Positions 9,982-22,789 of a DNA stretch of 64,000 nt are shown in pieces (position 1 is the first letter of the stretch; each line of letters starts with the position of its first letter). The notes below the pieces were generated by a model, which searched no databases, was not told where the DNA came from, and was given only the letters and a program-made list of their open reading frames with translations. Made by a program: the position numbers and the translations under genes. The DNA comes from Cryptomeria japonica (Eukaryota; Streptophyta; Pinopsida; Cupressales; Cupressaceae): the NCBI RefSeq assembly GCF_030272615.1, contig NC_081415.1, positions 104,338,796 to 104,402,795 on the forward strand. The letters run 5' to 3'.

Positions 9982-12900
9982 GGTATCGGAATGGAAACAA
10001 CCTAAAGAAAAGGCCCTTGCTGCTAAAATTGAAGACAAGGATGTATGGGTAATAGACAATGGATGTTCACATGATATGACTAGAGATAAAAGGAAGTTTC
10101 TATCTTTGCAAGAGTTTGATGGCAGTATGGTTAGATTTGGAGATAACAAAGCATGTATGATCAAAGGAAAAGGAACTATATCATTGGATGGTAAGAATAA
10201 CACTGATAATGTTTATTATGTTGAAGGTTTAAGGTATAATATTTTGAGTATAGGACAATTGGTGGATAAAGGATTTCAATTACAATTCAAGGATGGAAAA
10301 TGCAAGATCATTAACCGATCTAGATTGGAGATTGCTACCGGTACATAGACTAAAGGTAATATTTTTCATTTGAATTCTGGTGAGAAGACATGTTTGATTG
10401 CATAGATTGATGAAAGTTGCCTATGGCATAAGAGGCTATGTCATGTGAATTTTGGTTGCATTGTGAAAATCAATTCTACTAAGGCAATTAGAGATATACC
10501 TAAGATTGTGAAGCCCTATAATCCAGTGTGTAAGGAATGTCAAATGGGGAAACAGGTTAGAAATTCTTTTAAGAGTAAACAAGACAAATATAATGATGTT
10601 CTTGATCTTATTCATATTGAATTGTGTGACCCTGCTAGAATCAAAAGTTTTCAAGGTGATGAATATTTTATGCTAATCATTGATGACTATTCTAGAATGA
10701 TGTGGGTTACTTTTCTTAGGGAAAAATCTGAGGCTTTTGAAAAGTTTAAAATTTGTAAAGCTAAAGTTGAGATAGAGACAGGTTTGAAGATTAAATGCTT
10801 AAGATCAGATCATGGTGGATAATTCACATCTGGTGAATTTAATAGCTATTGTGAGAAATATGGATAAGGAGATAGTTGTCTACACCCCAAACACCCCAGC
10901 AAAATGAAGTTGTCGAAAGGAAAAATAAAACTATCTTGGATGCAGCTAGAACTATGATGATGGAAGCTAATCTACCTCATGTCTACTAGAGAGAAGTTGT
11001 GAACACCGAGGTATACACATTCAAAAGAGTTCATATAAAAGGAGAAACCGGTAAGACACCTTATGAGTTATGGTTTGGTCATACACCAACAGTTAAGTAT
11101 TTCAGAATCTTTGGTAGTATATGCTATATCAAAAGAGATGATTCCATTGGAAAGTTTGATTCTAGATGTGATCAAGGAATATTTCTTGGTTATTCTAATG
11201 AAAAGAAATCATATAGATGTTATAACAAAAGATTGTAGAGAATTATGGAGAACACTAATGTCAAGGTAGATGAGCATAACAGAAGTCAAATCAGAGCTAA
11301 TGAGAATGAACCCGCATTGGAAATGATCATAGCTAAACTAGTAGCACCTACACCAGAACATAATGTTGAACCAGTTACTCTAGTAGTATCAGAAAATTCA
11401 AAAGTAACTAAAGAACATAGAAAAGAAACAAAAAACCAGAAGACTCCTAGGTATGTGAGGTTAAATCATTCAGAAGATTGGATCATTGGAGATAAGAATA
11501 AAGGTGTGATGAAAAGAAGGAGGTTGGTAGCTGATGAGGTATGTTTAATTTCTCAAATTAAACTAGTATCTATAATTGAAGCATGTAAAGATGAAAGTTG
11601 GATGAAAGCTATGGAAGAAGAATTAGATTAGATAGATAAGAATAACACATGGAATTTAGTTCCCTGGCCTAAAAATAAGAATTTTATTGGAACTATATGG
11701 GTCTTTTAGGAATAAAAGGAATGAAGATGGACAAGTTGTAAGAAATAAAGTTAGATTGGATTGTAAAGGATATTCTCAGAAGGAAGGAATTGATTATGAT
11801 GAAACCTTTGCACCGGTAGCTAGGATTGAAGCTGTGAGATTATTTATTGCTTATGTTGCACATAAGAACTACAAGGTTTATCAGATAGATGTTAAGTGCA
11901 CTTTTCTGAATGGAGATCTTGAAGAGGAAGTTTATATTGAGCAGCCTGATGGTTTTTCACTTTTAGATGATAAAAACATGGTTTGCAGGTTAAAAAAGGC
12001 TTTATATGGAGTAAAACAGGCATGTAGAGCTTGGTATGCAAGGTTGGGTAAATATCTTTTGAAGCTTGGTTTCACTAAAGGTAATGCTGACACTAATTTA
12101 TATTATAAGATCACTGATGATGATATATGAATTATTGAGGTAGTTGATGATATCATTTTTGGAGGTGAAGATAAGTTGTGTAAGGAATTTGCTAACAATA
12201 TGAAGAATGACTTTGAGATGTCTATGATTGGGGAGATGAAATTTTTCTTAGGTTTGTAGATTACTCAAACTGATAAAGGTATTTTCATCTATCAAACTAA
12301 GCATGCTAGAGAGTTATTGAAGAAATTTGGTTTGGAAAACTCTAAACCAGTTGGTACTCATATGGTTACAAGTGATAAATTGACAAAGAAGGATGCATTT
12401 GCACCGGTAAATCCTACTAAGTACAAGTCTATGATTGGAGGTTTGTTATATCTGAGTCAAACTAGACCGGATATAATGAATGCAGTTTGTATTGTATCAA
12501 GATTTCAGAGTGATCCTAGAGAAAATCATGTGAGTGCGATGAAGAGGATTTTTAGGTATTTGCAGGGAACAACTAAATATTTTTTATGGTACCCTAAAAA
12601 TGATGACTTTACATTATGTGCATATACATATGCAGATTGGGCTGGAGATGTTGATGACCAGAACAACACATCTAGTGGAGCTTTCTTTCTTGGAAAGAAA
12701 AACTTGTTTCATGGATCAGCAAGAAGTAGTCATGTACCTCTTTATCTACTGCTAAAGTTGAATATGTTGTTGCTACTACTAACTATACACAAGTTCTATG
12801 GATGAAGCAAATGTTGAAGGATATAAAGGTGGATTGTAATGAATTGGTAGTTATTCACTATGATAACTCTGTTGCTATTGATATATCAAAGAATCCAGTA

Positions 12901-13095
12901 TTTCATTCTAAGACAAAGCACATATCTATCAAGTACAAATTTTTGAAGGAAAAGGTAGAAGCAAATGAAGTTGGACTGGTTTATGTGAACACTAAAGAGC
13001 AGAATGCAGATATCTTCACTAAACCTTTGCCTAAGGAATCATTTGAGTACTTCAGAGATAGATTGGGAGTTTCTTCCCCTCTAGTAGAGACTTGA
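9982..13095 (+). pseudogene. element A pol: protease, integrase, reverse transcriptase, RNase H
   Basis: The protease site near 10052-10063 reads D-N-G where DSG is usual, so a catalytic neighbour is altered. The integrase zinc region (HKRLCH...CKECQMGK) spans about 10426-10550 and the core reaches about 10860. A frameshift near 10862 moves the frame, another lies near 11690 in RT, and another near 12720 in RNase H. RT shows [11 protein letters not shown], a DVKCTFLNG box and VVDD at 12140-12151 where YVDD is usual. RNase H shows the TYADWAGDVDD block and ends with IFTKPLPKE near 13038. Non-functional. The order protease-integrase-RT-RNase H defines copia. Confidence 0.88.
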
Positions 13096-13254
13096 TTGAT
13101 GCAGTTTGGCATCAATCTGGTATGCATTATCAGAGATGTTATTCATTCCCACACTGATGTGGGGATGCTACTACTCAGGGGAGTAGTTAGCCTTATGATT
13201 CATTGGTTTGTATTTTTTATTTGATATTTATGTCATATTTTTGGCATTGATGTC

Positions 13255-13500
13255 AAAGGGGGAGAGATATATATGTGAAAAACTTAAGGAGTTGTATACA
13301 TTAGAGAGAATATATGTGTAATTCAGAGCTTTACAGAGATATCATTCATAGGGGGGGTTTGGTCTTTGTTTCAGAAATTCATTGCTATATCTTTTATGTG
13401 AGAGATTGGTGGTTGTCTTCCATTGGGGGAGACTTGTTTTGTATTTCTTGGTACTTGGATGTTTTTCACATCTAGTGTTGCCATCAATGCCAAAGGGGGA
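13255..13500 (+). other. two polypurine tracts of element A
   Basis: AAAGGGGGAGAGA at 13255-13267 and AAAGGGGGA at 13492-13500. The second directly precedes the 3' LTR start at 13504 and is the likely plus-strand primer; the first is a duplicate 240 bases upstream. Between them no gene is seen. Confidence 0.7.
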
Positions 13501-13503
13501 TAT

Positions 13504-13560
13504 TGTTAGCAATTTGGTGGAATTGATTATGTACTACATTGATGTTTTGTCATTGATGTT
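13504..13560 (+). repeat. 3' LTR of element A, left piece
   Basis: Begins TGTTAGC after the polypurine tract and matches the A 5' LTR from CATTGATGTTTTG onward. It is cut after ATGTT (13556-13560), the left copy of the target duplication made by element B. Confidence 0.85.
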
Positions 13561-15026
13561 TGTTGGCATTTTTAGATTGTTGACATTTTGCATATAGATT
13601 GCATTAATGATATGTTGTCATTGATGTCAATTGAACTAGTGAATGATATACATGATATTGTTGATGTTATTGTTTTTATTGCTATTGTCTTGTAAACGGT
13701 ATGATAAACTTTGAGGAAGATGTTGTAAACCGGTATATGGTAGTTTGTAAGTTGAACCGGTGTGGAAGGGTTAAACCTTTCTATGTTATGTAACCGGTAA
13801 ACCCTACCAATTATTTTTGATAAACCCTAACCAATCAAGTTTGTTGGTTTAAGATCTAATGTTGAGCGATAATGTTGGAGACATGTGTGATCATTGTATG
13901 AGGATAAGTTCAGATTGATTTGGCACGTTTGTTTGTTGTCTTGGAAAGGAGAAAAGTGGATTGCATCTAATGCATAGCATGTGATGAGTTACAAGTCTGA
14001 TGAAGTGGTGATCATGGAGCAGTTGGAATTTTCTTGAAGAATGTGAAGAGATTGTTATGATTTCTAATGGTCAAGATTGTATCGACTTATTTGTAATCTC
14101 AATGATGAGAATTAGGTTTTTGTTATGTTACCGACCTAGTTGATTTGTATTTAAGGTTGATGATATTGTTTTGTTAAGAGTTGGCAAAGTTGGCAAGATT
14201 GGAAGAAACCAGTTGAGTGTGTGGTTGCCTAACCGGTGGATGGATCTACAGTTTGAGTAAAGGCATATTGAAGATTAAGAAGGATCTAATCAAGGAGATG
14301 TACTACTATTCAGACAGATCAAGAAAACTAGTTGTTTTCTACAAAATAAAGCATTAATTGAAATCCCCTAACCGGGTAAGCTCTATCAAGCTTGGTTACT
14401 TTCTAAATCCTCTCACAAGGTGGTCCATTAGTTTGGATTCTCAAATCCTCCAGCGAGGTTACTCCTAACAAGGTATTGAGCTTTTCATCAAGGCATATTT
14501 GTAAATCCCTTAACCGGGTGATTCCTAACAAAATCAGTTCTTAACAGGACTTATTGTAAAAGCTTTAATAGGCTTGGCTCCTAACAGGGCGATCTTCAGA
14601 AGAGTTTAGACAGCTATCCTTGTGAGTCTCATCTCACCGTGGTTTTTACCTATTTGGATTTTCCATGTATAAATATTTGTGTCAAGTGGTGAATGATTTT
14701 CTGGTTATGATCTTATTTTTTGATTTGATTAACTACTTAACTATTCTGATAAGGCATGATAACTGGAAGCATTGAGAGATGAATATGTTGACATATGATT
14801 AAGCATTTTTTATGTTTACAAGCATGAAGTTGTTTACTGTTAAGTTGTCATAACAATCAAACTGGTTGATGTTGGTAATCTTTGAGATATTATCTTGACA
14901 AAGTTATTTGTTGATAAGTTTATTTTTGAGTTTGGGAGTTTGTATTAGTTTTTCAGTTTACTGATTCACCCCCCCCCCCCCCCTCTCAGTAATCTATTGG
15001 ATACTTATTCTTTCATCATAACATCA
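13561..15026 (+). repeat. 5' LTR of element B
   Basis: Starts TGTTGGCA and ends ACATCA just before the primer binding site. Compared with the 3' LTR it has about 17 extra bases near 13571-13587 that look like an internal duplication of the TGTTGACATT start. Confidence 0.9.
14958..14992 (+). promoter_or_regulatory. C-loop hairpin near the LTR end (B 5' LTR)
   Basis: TTACTGA at 14958-14964 pairs with TCAGTAA at 14986-14992 around a loop of TTCA plus a long C run. It ends 34 bases before the LTR end. Confidence 0.75.
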
Positions 15027-15028
15027 AT

Positions 15029-15040
15029 TGGTATCAGAGC
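15029..15040 (+). other. primer binding site of element B
   Basis: TGGTATCAGAGC, the exact copia consensus complementary to initiator tRNA-Met, three bases after the LTR. Confidence 0.95.
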
Positions 15041-15097
15041 ATCTCAGGTCCTCTTTAACTTAAAGCCTAACAACTTGAGGAAAAGATCTTGTAGATC

Positions 15098-16128
15098 ATG
15101 ATGAAGAAAGAAGGTCTGAAGTTAAACAAAGATAACTATAGGATATGGAGTGAGAGAATGAAGATTTACATTAAGAGTCTGGGAAGTCAGTATTGGGATC
15201 ATGTAGAAACTAAGTATATTGCACCTACTGGAACCCTGACTGGTGATCAGAAGAAAGAACAACAAGAAAATCATCAAGCATTAGAGGCTATTATAAGTTC
15301 CTTGTCTCATGTTGAATATGTAGATGTTCATGGTCTTGAAAAGTATGGAAAAAACTTGACAAGATTTATAGCGGCAATGAACATGTTAAGATTGCTAAAG
15401 AGGAGAGTTTAAGAGGAAATTTTGATGACATGATAATGTTTGAAGGTGAGAATATCCAACAGTACGGTCAAAGGATAAAAGAGATAGTTGGTGAAATAAA
15501 GAGTGTGGGAGGGAAAGTGGAAGATGCCATAGTGATCAGTAAGGTACTAAGAACCCTGCTACCAGTCTATGCTATCCGAGTTGCAACTATTCAAGAGCTG
15601 AAATCCATTGACAAAACAAAGGTAACTCTTGACTCTATCATTGGCAAACTTACTATTTTTCAACTAAATGGCTATGATGGTAGTGTACAAAAATTAGAAT
15701 CTACATTCAGAGCTTCTATCTCTAACCCATCTGTGAGAAGAAGTAGAGATACCAGCCATAGCTATGAATCCAGATCCAATAGAGATATTGATGATGAAGA
15801 CAATTTAGTGGACCTTGAAGCATTGTTGGCAAAACAACTACCTAAAGGCACTGGGAAATATAGAGGTAAGCTACCATTGAAATGTTTTTCTTGCAATAAG
15901 ATTGGTCATATAGCAGCTAATTGCCCTAATAGTGAAAATGAATACAAGAGAGACAAATTCAAGAAATATAAGGGAAAAGGCAAGAGAGATTGTCTTATTG
16001 CTATTGATAGTGGTATTACTGATGAAGAATCTGATGATGATACTAGTGAAGATATTGTATTTGTAGCTATTAAGGAAGAGATATCAAATCAGAAAGCACT
16101 CGTGTACAAGATGGATAACTCTGATAAT
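15098..16128 (+). pseudogene. element B gag
   Basis: Begins at one of the ATGs at 15098-15101 (MMKKEGLKLNKDNYRIWSERMK), a copia gag start. A frameshift near 15410 moves it to the frame that then runs to TAG at 16129-16131. The zinc knuckle CFSCNKIGHIAANC lies near 15882-15923, preceded by LVDLEALLAKQLPKG. The TAG lies just before the protease motif, where tryptophan is usual. Structural protein of the particle; no longer translatable in one piece. Confidence 0.85.
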
Positions 16129-19100
16129 TAGATCATTGATAGTGGTTGTTCACATCACATGACCAGTGATCAGAGAAAATTTCTTTCCTTGAAGGAATTT
16201 GATGGTGGTGTTGTCAGATTTGGTAATGACTCACCCTGTATGGTTAAAGGTAAGGGATTTATTTCTCTTAATGGGAAGAGCAGTGTTGACGATGTCTATT
16301 GGGTTGAAGGCCTAAAGAACAATCTTCTAAGTGTGGCACAACTTAATGACAGAGGATACCCAGTGGATTTTAGAAATGGTATGTACAAAATATTTGACAA
16401 CAAAGGTGAATTGATTGCAACCGGGAAACAAACTAGAGGTAATCTATTTCATCTTAATCCTAAAGTTAGCAGCTATTTGATTGCAAAGATAGATGATAGT
16501 TGGCTTTGGCATAGGAGTTTTTGTCATATAAACTTTGATAACATTGTTAAAGTGAGAAAGTCTAAGACAGTAAGAGGTCTACCTCAGATAGACAAACCGG
16601 TTAATTCTCTTTGTAAAGAATGTCAGCTAGGAAAGATAACTTTTACTTTCAAGAGAAAGTCCTTCTCGATGGAGCACTTATTAGATTTGATTCATACAGA
16701 TCTATGTGGACCAATAAGAACTAGAAGCATTTTGGGTGATAGATATTTCATGATCTTCACTGATGAATGTTCAAGGATGATGTAGGTCACATTCATGAAG
16801 GATAAGAGTGAAGCTTTTGGTAAATTTAAGGAATTCAGAGCCTTAGCTGAGAAAGAGAGTGGCAAAAAGATAAAATGTCTGAGAACAGATCAAGGCGGTG
16901 AATTTAAATTATGAGGAATTCACTAAGTTTTGTGATGAGAATGGTATCAAGCGACATCTTTCTGCACCAAGGACACCATAGTAGAATGGTATAGTAGAGA
17001 GGAACAACCAGTTAGTGGTTGAAGTAGCTATAACTATGTTGATACAAGGAAATATAGCAAAAACATTTTAGAAAGAAGTTGTAAGTATAGAAGTCTACAC
17101 AATGAACCAAGTTTTGGTGAAAAGAGGTAAGGACAAGACACCTTATGAGTACTGGTATGGAAGATCACCTGATGTTAGCTATTTTAATATCTTTGGTAGT
17201 AAATGTTTTATTAAAAGAGGTGATTGCATAAGCAAGTTTGAAGATAAGAGTGATGAAGGCATATTTCTTGGCTATTCCACCAAGAGTAAGGCCTAAAAAT
17301 GATTCAACAACTAGACACAGAGAATTGTTGAGAGTGTTGATGTTCATGTAGATGAATATCCTGAAATTTCAAAAAGAACCAGTTCAGAGAGAAAGGATGA
17401 AGATCCTTGCATTTTGCTTTTCGAACCTGAAACTGTTAAATCTGAAACCGATTAAGCAAATCATGATGTACTTGTTCAACCAGAACAAATAAATTCAGAG
17501 GAAGAAGACAATGAAGAAGTTGAACCTGAAGAGAATGATCATGTTATTCCTAGATATGTGAAACTGAATCACAATCCTGAGCAAATTATTGGGGATAATG
17601 ATGTTGGAGTACTAAGTAGAAGGATAATTAGAGAGAACTCTTGCATGATCTCCACCATTGAACCAAGAAGTGCTAAGTAGGCATTTGGTGATGATCATTG
17701 GGTGAAAGCAATGGAAGAGGAATTGGATCAGATTGAGAAGAACAACACTTGGACCCTGGTACCCCAACCGATAAACAAGAATGTCATAGGTACTGAATGG
17801 GTGTTCAGAAATAAGTTAAAAGAAGATGGTGTTATAGTTCACAACAAGGCAAGATTAGTTTGCAAGGGTGATGCGCAAGAAGAAGGAGAAGATTATGGTG
17901 AAACTTTTGCACCAGTAGCAATACTAGAAGGAGTTAGAACATTACTTGCATTTGCAGCCCATAAGAAGTTCAAGGTATACCAGATGGATGTTAAGTCTAC
18001 ATTTTTGAATGGGATATTGGAAGAAGAGGTTTATATAGAGTAGCCTGATGGTTATACATTGACAGATAAGGAATTCATGGTATGCAGATTGCATAAAGAT
18101 TTATATGGATTAAAGAAGGCACACAGAGCATGGTATGAATGACTTCATATACATCTGATGAAGATAGGCTTTGTAAGAACCAGTGATGACAGCAAAATTT
18201 ATCTCAAGTCTGAAGGAGATAAAATACTAGTCAGTGAACTATTTGTTGATGACATTATATTTGGAGGTTATGATGTCATGAGAAATAGTTTTGCAGATGA
18301 AATGAAGAATGAGTTTGAGATTTCATTAGTAGGGGAAATAAAAAATTACATAGGCTTGCAGATATGTGAAAGAAGTTTTGAAGACTTTTGGCATGAGTGA
18401 CTATAAACCAGTTGGAACTCCAATGGTTACAGGTTGTAAATTGTCCAAGGAAGATGCATCTAAGTCTATAGATGAAAAGGAATATAGGTCAATGATTGGA
18501 AAATTACACTATGTTGTTCATAGTTGATCGAATATTGCCCATGCACTTGGTATAATTGCTAGATTTCAGAAAAATCCAAAGGAAGCCCATCTGATGGCAA
18601 CCAAGAGAATTTTTAGATATTTGAAAGGTACAATTGACTATGGGTTATGGTATCCATATGGAGGAAACTTTGATTTGAAGCCATACACTGACGCTAATTG
18701 GGCATGAAATGTTGATGACTAGAAGAGTACTATTGGTGGAGCATTCTTTCTAGGAGGAAGGCTAGTTTCATGGAGTAGTAAAAAGCAAAGTTGTACTTCA
18801 CAATCTACTACTGAAGCTAAGTATGTAGAAGCTTATATGAATTTCACACAAGCTATTTGGATGAGGCACATTTTGGAAGGTTTTAACATGAAGATCTCTG
18901 AGCCTATAAAGATTGTGTGATAATACAGGTGCAATAAATATTTCTAAGAATCCTGTTTTGCATGCAAGGACTAAGTACATTGAATTTAAGTATCACTTCT
19001 TGAGGGAAAACATTCAAAGTAAAGATGTTATCTTAGAGCATGTTTCTACCCAGGAGCATCTTGCATATTTCTTTATCAAACCTCTGCCTAAGACCACTTT

Positions 19101-19179
19101 TGAGTATCTTAGAAGTCAGTTGGGGGTTGTCCCTCTCATGAAGTCAGTTGAACATGATGTTGATTGCATCAGTCCCTGA
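16129..19179 (+). pseudogene. element B pol: protease, integrase, reverse transcriptase, RNase H
   Basis: Protease keeps IIDSGCSHHM (16132-16161). The integrase zinc region HRSFCH...CKECQLGK is at about 16510-16635 and its core runs to about 17000, with TAG at 16783-16785 where tryptophan is usual and a frameshift near 16910. RT starts near 17702 ([15 protein letters not shown]), keeps FAPVA and [10 protein letters not shown] and has FVDD at 18242-18253. RNase H carries YTDANWA and ends IKPLPKTTFEYL. Stops include TAG near 18041 and 18719 and TGA near 18704. Domain order and motif content match A and D. Confidence 0.87.
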
Positions 19180-19492
19180 ATTACTTGTAAAATCTTATAT
19201 GGATTGATGTTTTTGGAAGTGGATGTATTCCATAGGGGGGCATCAAGTTGCAGTATGTTGATGCACAGTGAGAATTTGGAATTACATGTTTTACTTTCAA
19301 TTTGGCATTGTTGTCAAAGGGAGAGAAGAATTATGTGATTGAGGAGAAGAATTATGTGTCTGATTAGGTAAACCAGTGGCAAACTAAAGATAGACAGAGC
19401 ATGGTGAATACTTGGTAATGTAAACCAAGATTCCTATTCACCAATCCACAACAGCAATCAAAGGTGTTAATACTTGTATTTCCATCAATGCC

Positions 19493-19503
19493 AAAGGGGG
19501 AGA
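19493..19503 (+). other. polypurine tract of element B
   Basis: AAAGGGGGAGA directly before the 3' LTR. A weaker duplicate (AAAGGGAGAGAAG) lies near 19315. Confidence 0.8.
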
Positions 19504-19504
19504 T

Positions 19505-20935
19505 TATTGGCATTTTGCATATAGATTGCATTAATGATATGTTGTCATTAATGTCAATTGAACCGGTGAATGATATTCATGATATTGTTAATGTTATTGT
19601 TGTTATTGCTATTATCTTGTAGCTGGTATGATAAACTTTGAGGAAGATGTTGTAAACCGATATATGGTAGTTTGTAAGTTGAACCGGTGTAAAAGGGTTA
19701 AACCTCTCTATGTTATGTAACTAGTAAACCCTACCAGTTGTTTTTGATAAACCCTAACCGATCAAGTTTGTTGGTTTAAGATCTAATGTTGAGCGGTAAT
19801 TTTGGAGACACGTGTTATCATTGTATGAGGATAAGTTCAGATTGATTTGGCATGTTTGTTTGTTGTCTTGCAAAGGAGCAAAGTGGATTGCATCTAATGC
19901 ATAGTGCATGATGAGTTACAAGTCTGATGAAGCAATGATCATGGAGCGGTTGGAATTTTCTTGAAGAATGTGAAGAGATTGTTATGATTTCTAATGGTCA
20001 AGATTGCACCAACTTGTTTGTAATCTCGATGATGAGAATTAGGTTTTTGTTGTGTTACCAACCTAGTTGATTTGTATTTAAGGTCGATGATATTGTTTTT
20101 TTAAGAGTTGGAAAGTTGACAAGATTGGAATAAACCAATTGAGTGTATGGTTGCCTAACCGATGGATGGATCTGCAGTTTGAGTAAAGGCAGATTGAAGC
20201 CTAAGAAGGATCTAATCAAGCACATGTAGTGCTATTCAGATAGATCAAGAAAACCTAACAATTACAACATAAATTGAAATCGCCTAACCGGGTAAGCTCT
20301 AACAAGATTGGTTACTTTCTAAATCCTCTCACAAGAAGGTCCATTAGTTTTGATTCTCAAATCCTCCTGTGAGGTTACTCCTAACAGGGTATTGTGCTTT
20401 TCATCAAGGCATATTTGTAAATCCCTTAACCGGGTGATTCCTAACAGAATCAATTCTTAACAGGACTTATTGTAAAAGCTTTACCAGGATTGGCTCCTAA
20501 TAGGGCAAACTTTAGAAGGGTTCAGATAGCTATCCTTATGAATCTCATCTCACCATGGTTTTTACCTATTTGGGTTTTTCACGTATAAATATTTGTGTCA
20601 AAAGGTGAATGCTTTTGTGGTTATGATCTTACTTGTTGATTTGACTAACAACTTAACTATTCTGATAAGGCATGATAACTGGAAACATTGAGAGATGAAT
20701 ATGTTGACATATGCTTAAGCATTTTTTATGTTTACAAGATTGAATTTGTTTACTATTAAGTTGTCATAATAGTCAAACTGGTTAATGTTGGTAATCTTTG
20801 AGATATCATCTTGACATAGTTATTTGTTGATAAGTTTATTTTTGAGTTTGGGAGTTTGTATCAGTTTTTCAGTTTATTGATTCACCCCCCCCTCTCAATA
20901 ATCTACCGGATACTTATTCTTTCATCATACCATCA
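19505..20935 (+). repeat. 3' LTR of element B
   Basis: Starts TATTGGCATT (TG to TA change) and ends CCATCA. Collinear with 13561-15026 apart from the 17-base difference. Confidence 0.9.
20874..20901 (+). promoter_or_regulatory. C-loop hairpin near the LTR end (B 3' LTR)
   Basis: TTATTGA at 20874-20880 pairs with TCAATAA at 20895-20901. Relative to the B 5' LTR both arms changed (C to T on the left, G to A on the right), so pairing is kept. Confidence 0.75.
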
Positions 20936-22102
20936 ATGTCAACACTAGCTATTTTGGATGCTTTACCGGCACCCTTTTGGTCTCGGTAGGTTGTTTGGTT
21001 TCTTGTTGGATTAGATCATGATGATTCGGTATGATTTGGTTATAGAATTGTCTTATTAATGATACTCATGTTCATATTCAGTAAGTTGATTATGGTCTAG
21101 TAATCAGATGCTATTTTGTTTGCTTGGAAGCTTGGCTTGTGGTTTCAGCAAGGGTTTCACCTATAGAGCTTTGATGAAGATCTTTGATGATATGCATATG
21201 TGGTGTTTGTGCAGCTTCTGGTGGAGATTCAAGATGTTGTTGGTGATCATGTTAAAGACTTGGTGGATGGAGATCATTGCTTTAGCATGTGGACCTAAAT
21301 TGGGTCTCGGTTTATCTAAGTTATGGACTAGCTTAATGTAATGGTGGATTGGACTTCTCGATACATTTTTGAGATGTATTATGAATTGGATATTATTTGT
21401 TTGGTCTAAGGCCAACATATTTTGTAATTATGTAATTGTTTTATTGTTTGGTGGCCAATCTTATTGTTTGTGGTCGTGGGTTTGTATATATATGATGTAA
21501 GATCTCATTGTAGATCATAGGTGGTAAGGACATGGATAAGTAATAAGAGAATAATGTAATAATCATTCAGGAAAAGAATTTGGTCGATCATTGGTGATCG
21601 AGTTGGGTTTGTGTAAGAGGATTTAGTCCTTCAGTATTTGAGAACCAAAATTGTCATCAGCCATAGGAGATGCTATCATTGTAGTTCATTCATTCTTCTG
21701 GATTGTTGTCTAGATTTCTATGTAGTCAGCAAGACTCCTTTTGTGATGAGCAGTGTGCTCTAGGCTATTGGCCTTCCTGCAAGTGCAGGCCTCTCAATTG
21801 TAATTCACATACTTACTGCAGAGGTATTATCTGACTGTGGGTAGGCTTCTTGCCATGTTTTTTCCCTTTACCGGGTTTTCCACTTACAAATCTTGGTGTC
21901 TTGTGGATGGTATTTATTCTCTGATTATTGTTTATGCTTAATTGCTTTAACTATTATTCTGGTATTTGGTTTAAGAATTTTGATATTAATGTTTTGGGTA
22001 CAGGTATTAAGGCTTTAATTGTTAAATGTTTTGGTAATCTGAGACAACTGATTCACCCCCCCCCCCTCTTAGTTGTCTTCTAGTTATTTGAACTGTCTAA
22101 CA
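20936..22102 (+). repeat. 3' LTR of element A, right piece
   Basis: Resumes the A LTR at ATGTCAACACTAG and ends CTAACA at 22102, collinear with 7625-8813. The first five bases are the right copy of the B target duplication. A duplicated-looking ORF at 21108-21341 and its partner at 7815-8048 are just this LTR sequence twice. Confidence 0.9.
22042..22078 (+). promoter_or_regulatory. C-loop hairpin near the LTR end (A 3' LTR)
   Basis: AGACAACT at 22042-22049 pairs with AGTTGTCT at 22071-22078. The C run in the loop is longer than in the A 5' LTR. Confidence 0.75.
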
Positions 22103-22388
22103 GATTCACCCCCCTCTCAATGCTTTATAAGTTTATCAATGCATTCTCTAGATTTGTTATGTATCTTTGTTTCAATATCATCGATGCTCTTTTTCCCTTC
22201 ATCAATTTCTCTTTTTGAAGAGGCAATATGTTCTTTTTATTTCTTGGACCTCCAGATCTGACAAAGCAACTCTTAATTCTACATCAAGATCTACAACTAC
22301 ATCAATATCTCATTCATTTTGTTCCATAGCATCCAAATCTTCATATTAAAACATTGTGTTCAAATCCCAGAGATCCCTCAATTGTTAG
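22103..22388 (-). pseudogene. reverse-strand copia-like coding remnant (element J)
   Basis: On the minus strand, downstream of a copia-type primer binding site at 24014-24025 and once insert I is ignored, a decayed reading frame starts at ATG near 22355 and includes a stretch like DVELRVALSDLEVQEIKR. It has several stops and no zinc knuckle or protease motif. Its position suggests a gag start. The first 25 bases (GATTCACCCCCC...) instead look like the right half of the C-loop hairpin of a plus-strand LTR, so the boundary at 22103 is rearranged. Confidence 0.4.
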
Positions 22389-22789
22389 TGTAGCTAGGAA
22401 ATCGGAAATCATCAAAGAAAATCAATATTAGTCTAGCTCAATCACTAAAGCTCAATTGCAATGACAAATCCTAATTACATCCAATAAAGGCATGAAAACA
22501 AGACATGCAAGATTGAAAACTAAGCAAACCAAATGCAGATGTCTTCTTCATGTGGCTCCATTGTCCTTCTTTCTCCTTGAAATAGCTTTGTTGTGGATCT
22601 CACCTACTAGTGCATGAGCATGATATGAAAGCAAGTAGACAAGATTGTAGCGCAAGAATACTCAAAGCATGATTGATTCGACAAAGTGATTAGGGATCAG
22701 GGATTCAAAAAAGTGATTCATCCAATTTATAGACAAATTGGAGAAAAGACAAGATTAGCATGAAGAGATTCGAATGGAAATTGCAAATC

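Larger units (their letters stand above)
13561..20935 (+). mobile_element. copia element B (SIRE-like), nested in the 3' LTR of A
   Basis: 7,375 bp with both LTRs, primer binding site, gag, pol and polypurine tract. Flanks are ATGTT (13556-13560) and ATGTC (20936-20940), a five-base duplication with one change; the A 5' LTR has ATGTC at the matching spot. Removing B restores the A LTR. The coding region is decayed, with frameshifts near 15412, 16910 and 18900 and several stops. Confidence 0.92.
7609..22102 (+). mobile_element. copia element A (SIRE-like), split by element B
   Basis: LTR-PBS-gag-protease-integrase-RT-RNase H-PPT-LTR order on the plus strand. LTRs are about 1.2 kb; the 3' LTR is interrupted by element B. 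The RT and RNase H motifs and the WYPK ending of the RNase H lead-in resemble the SIRE/Maximus lineage. The polyprotein needs at least three frameshifts and many stop codons to be read through. No target duplication is visible: the left flank ends CAACA, the right flank starts GATTC. Confidence 0.85.

Noticed and set aside
7815-21341. Two similar 77-codon ORFs (7815-8048 and 21108-21341) as a duplicated gene
   Set aside because: They are the same position in the two LTRs of element A; the similarity is that of the LTRs.
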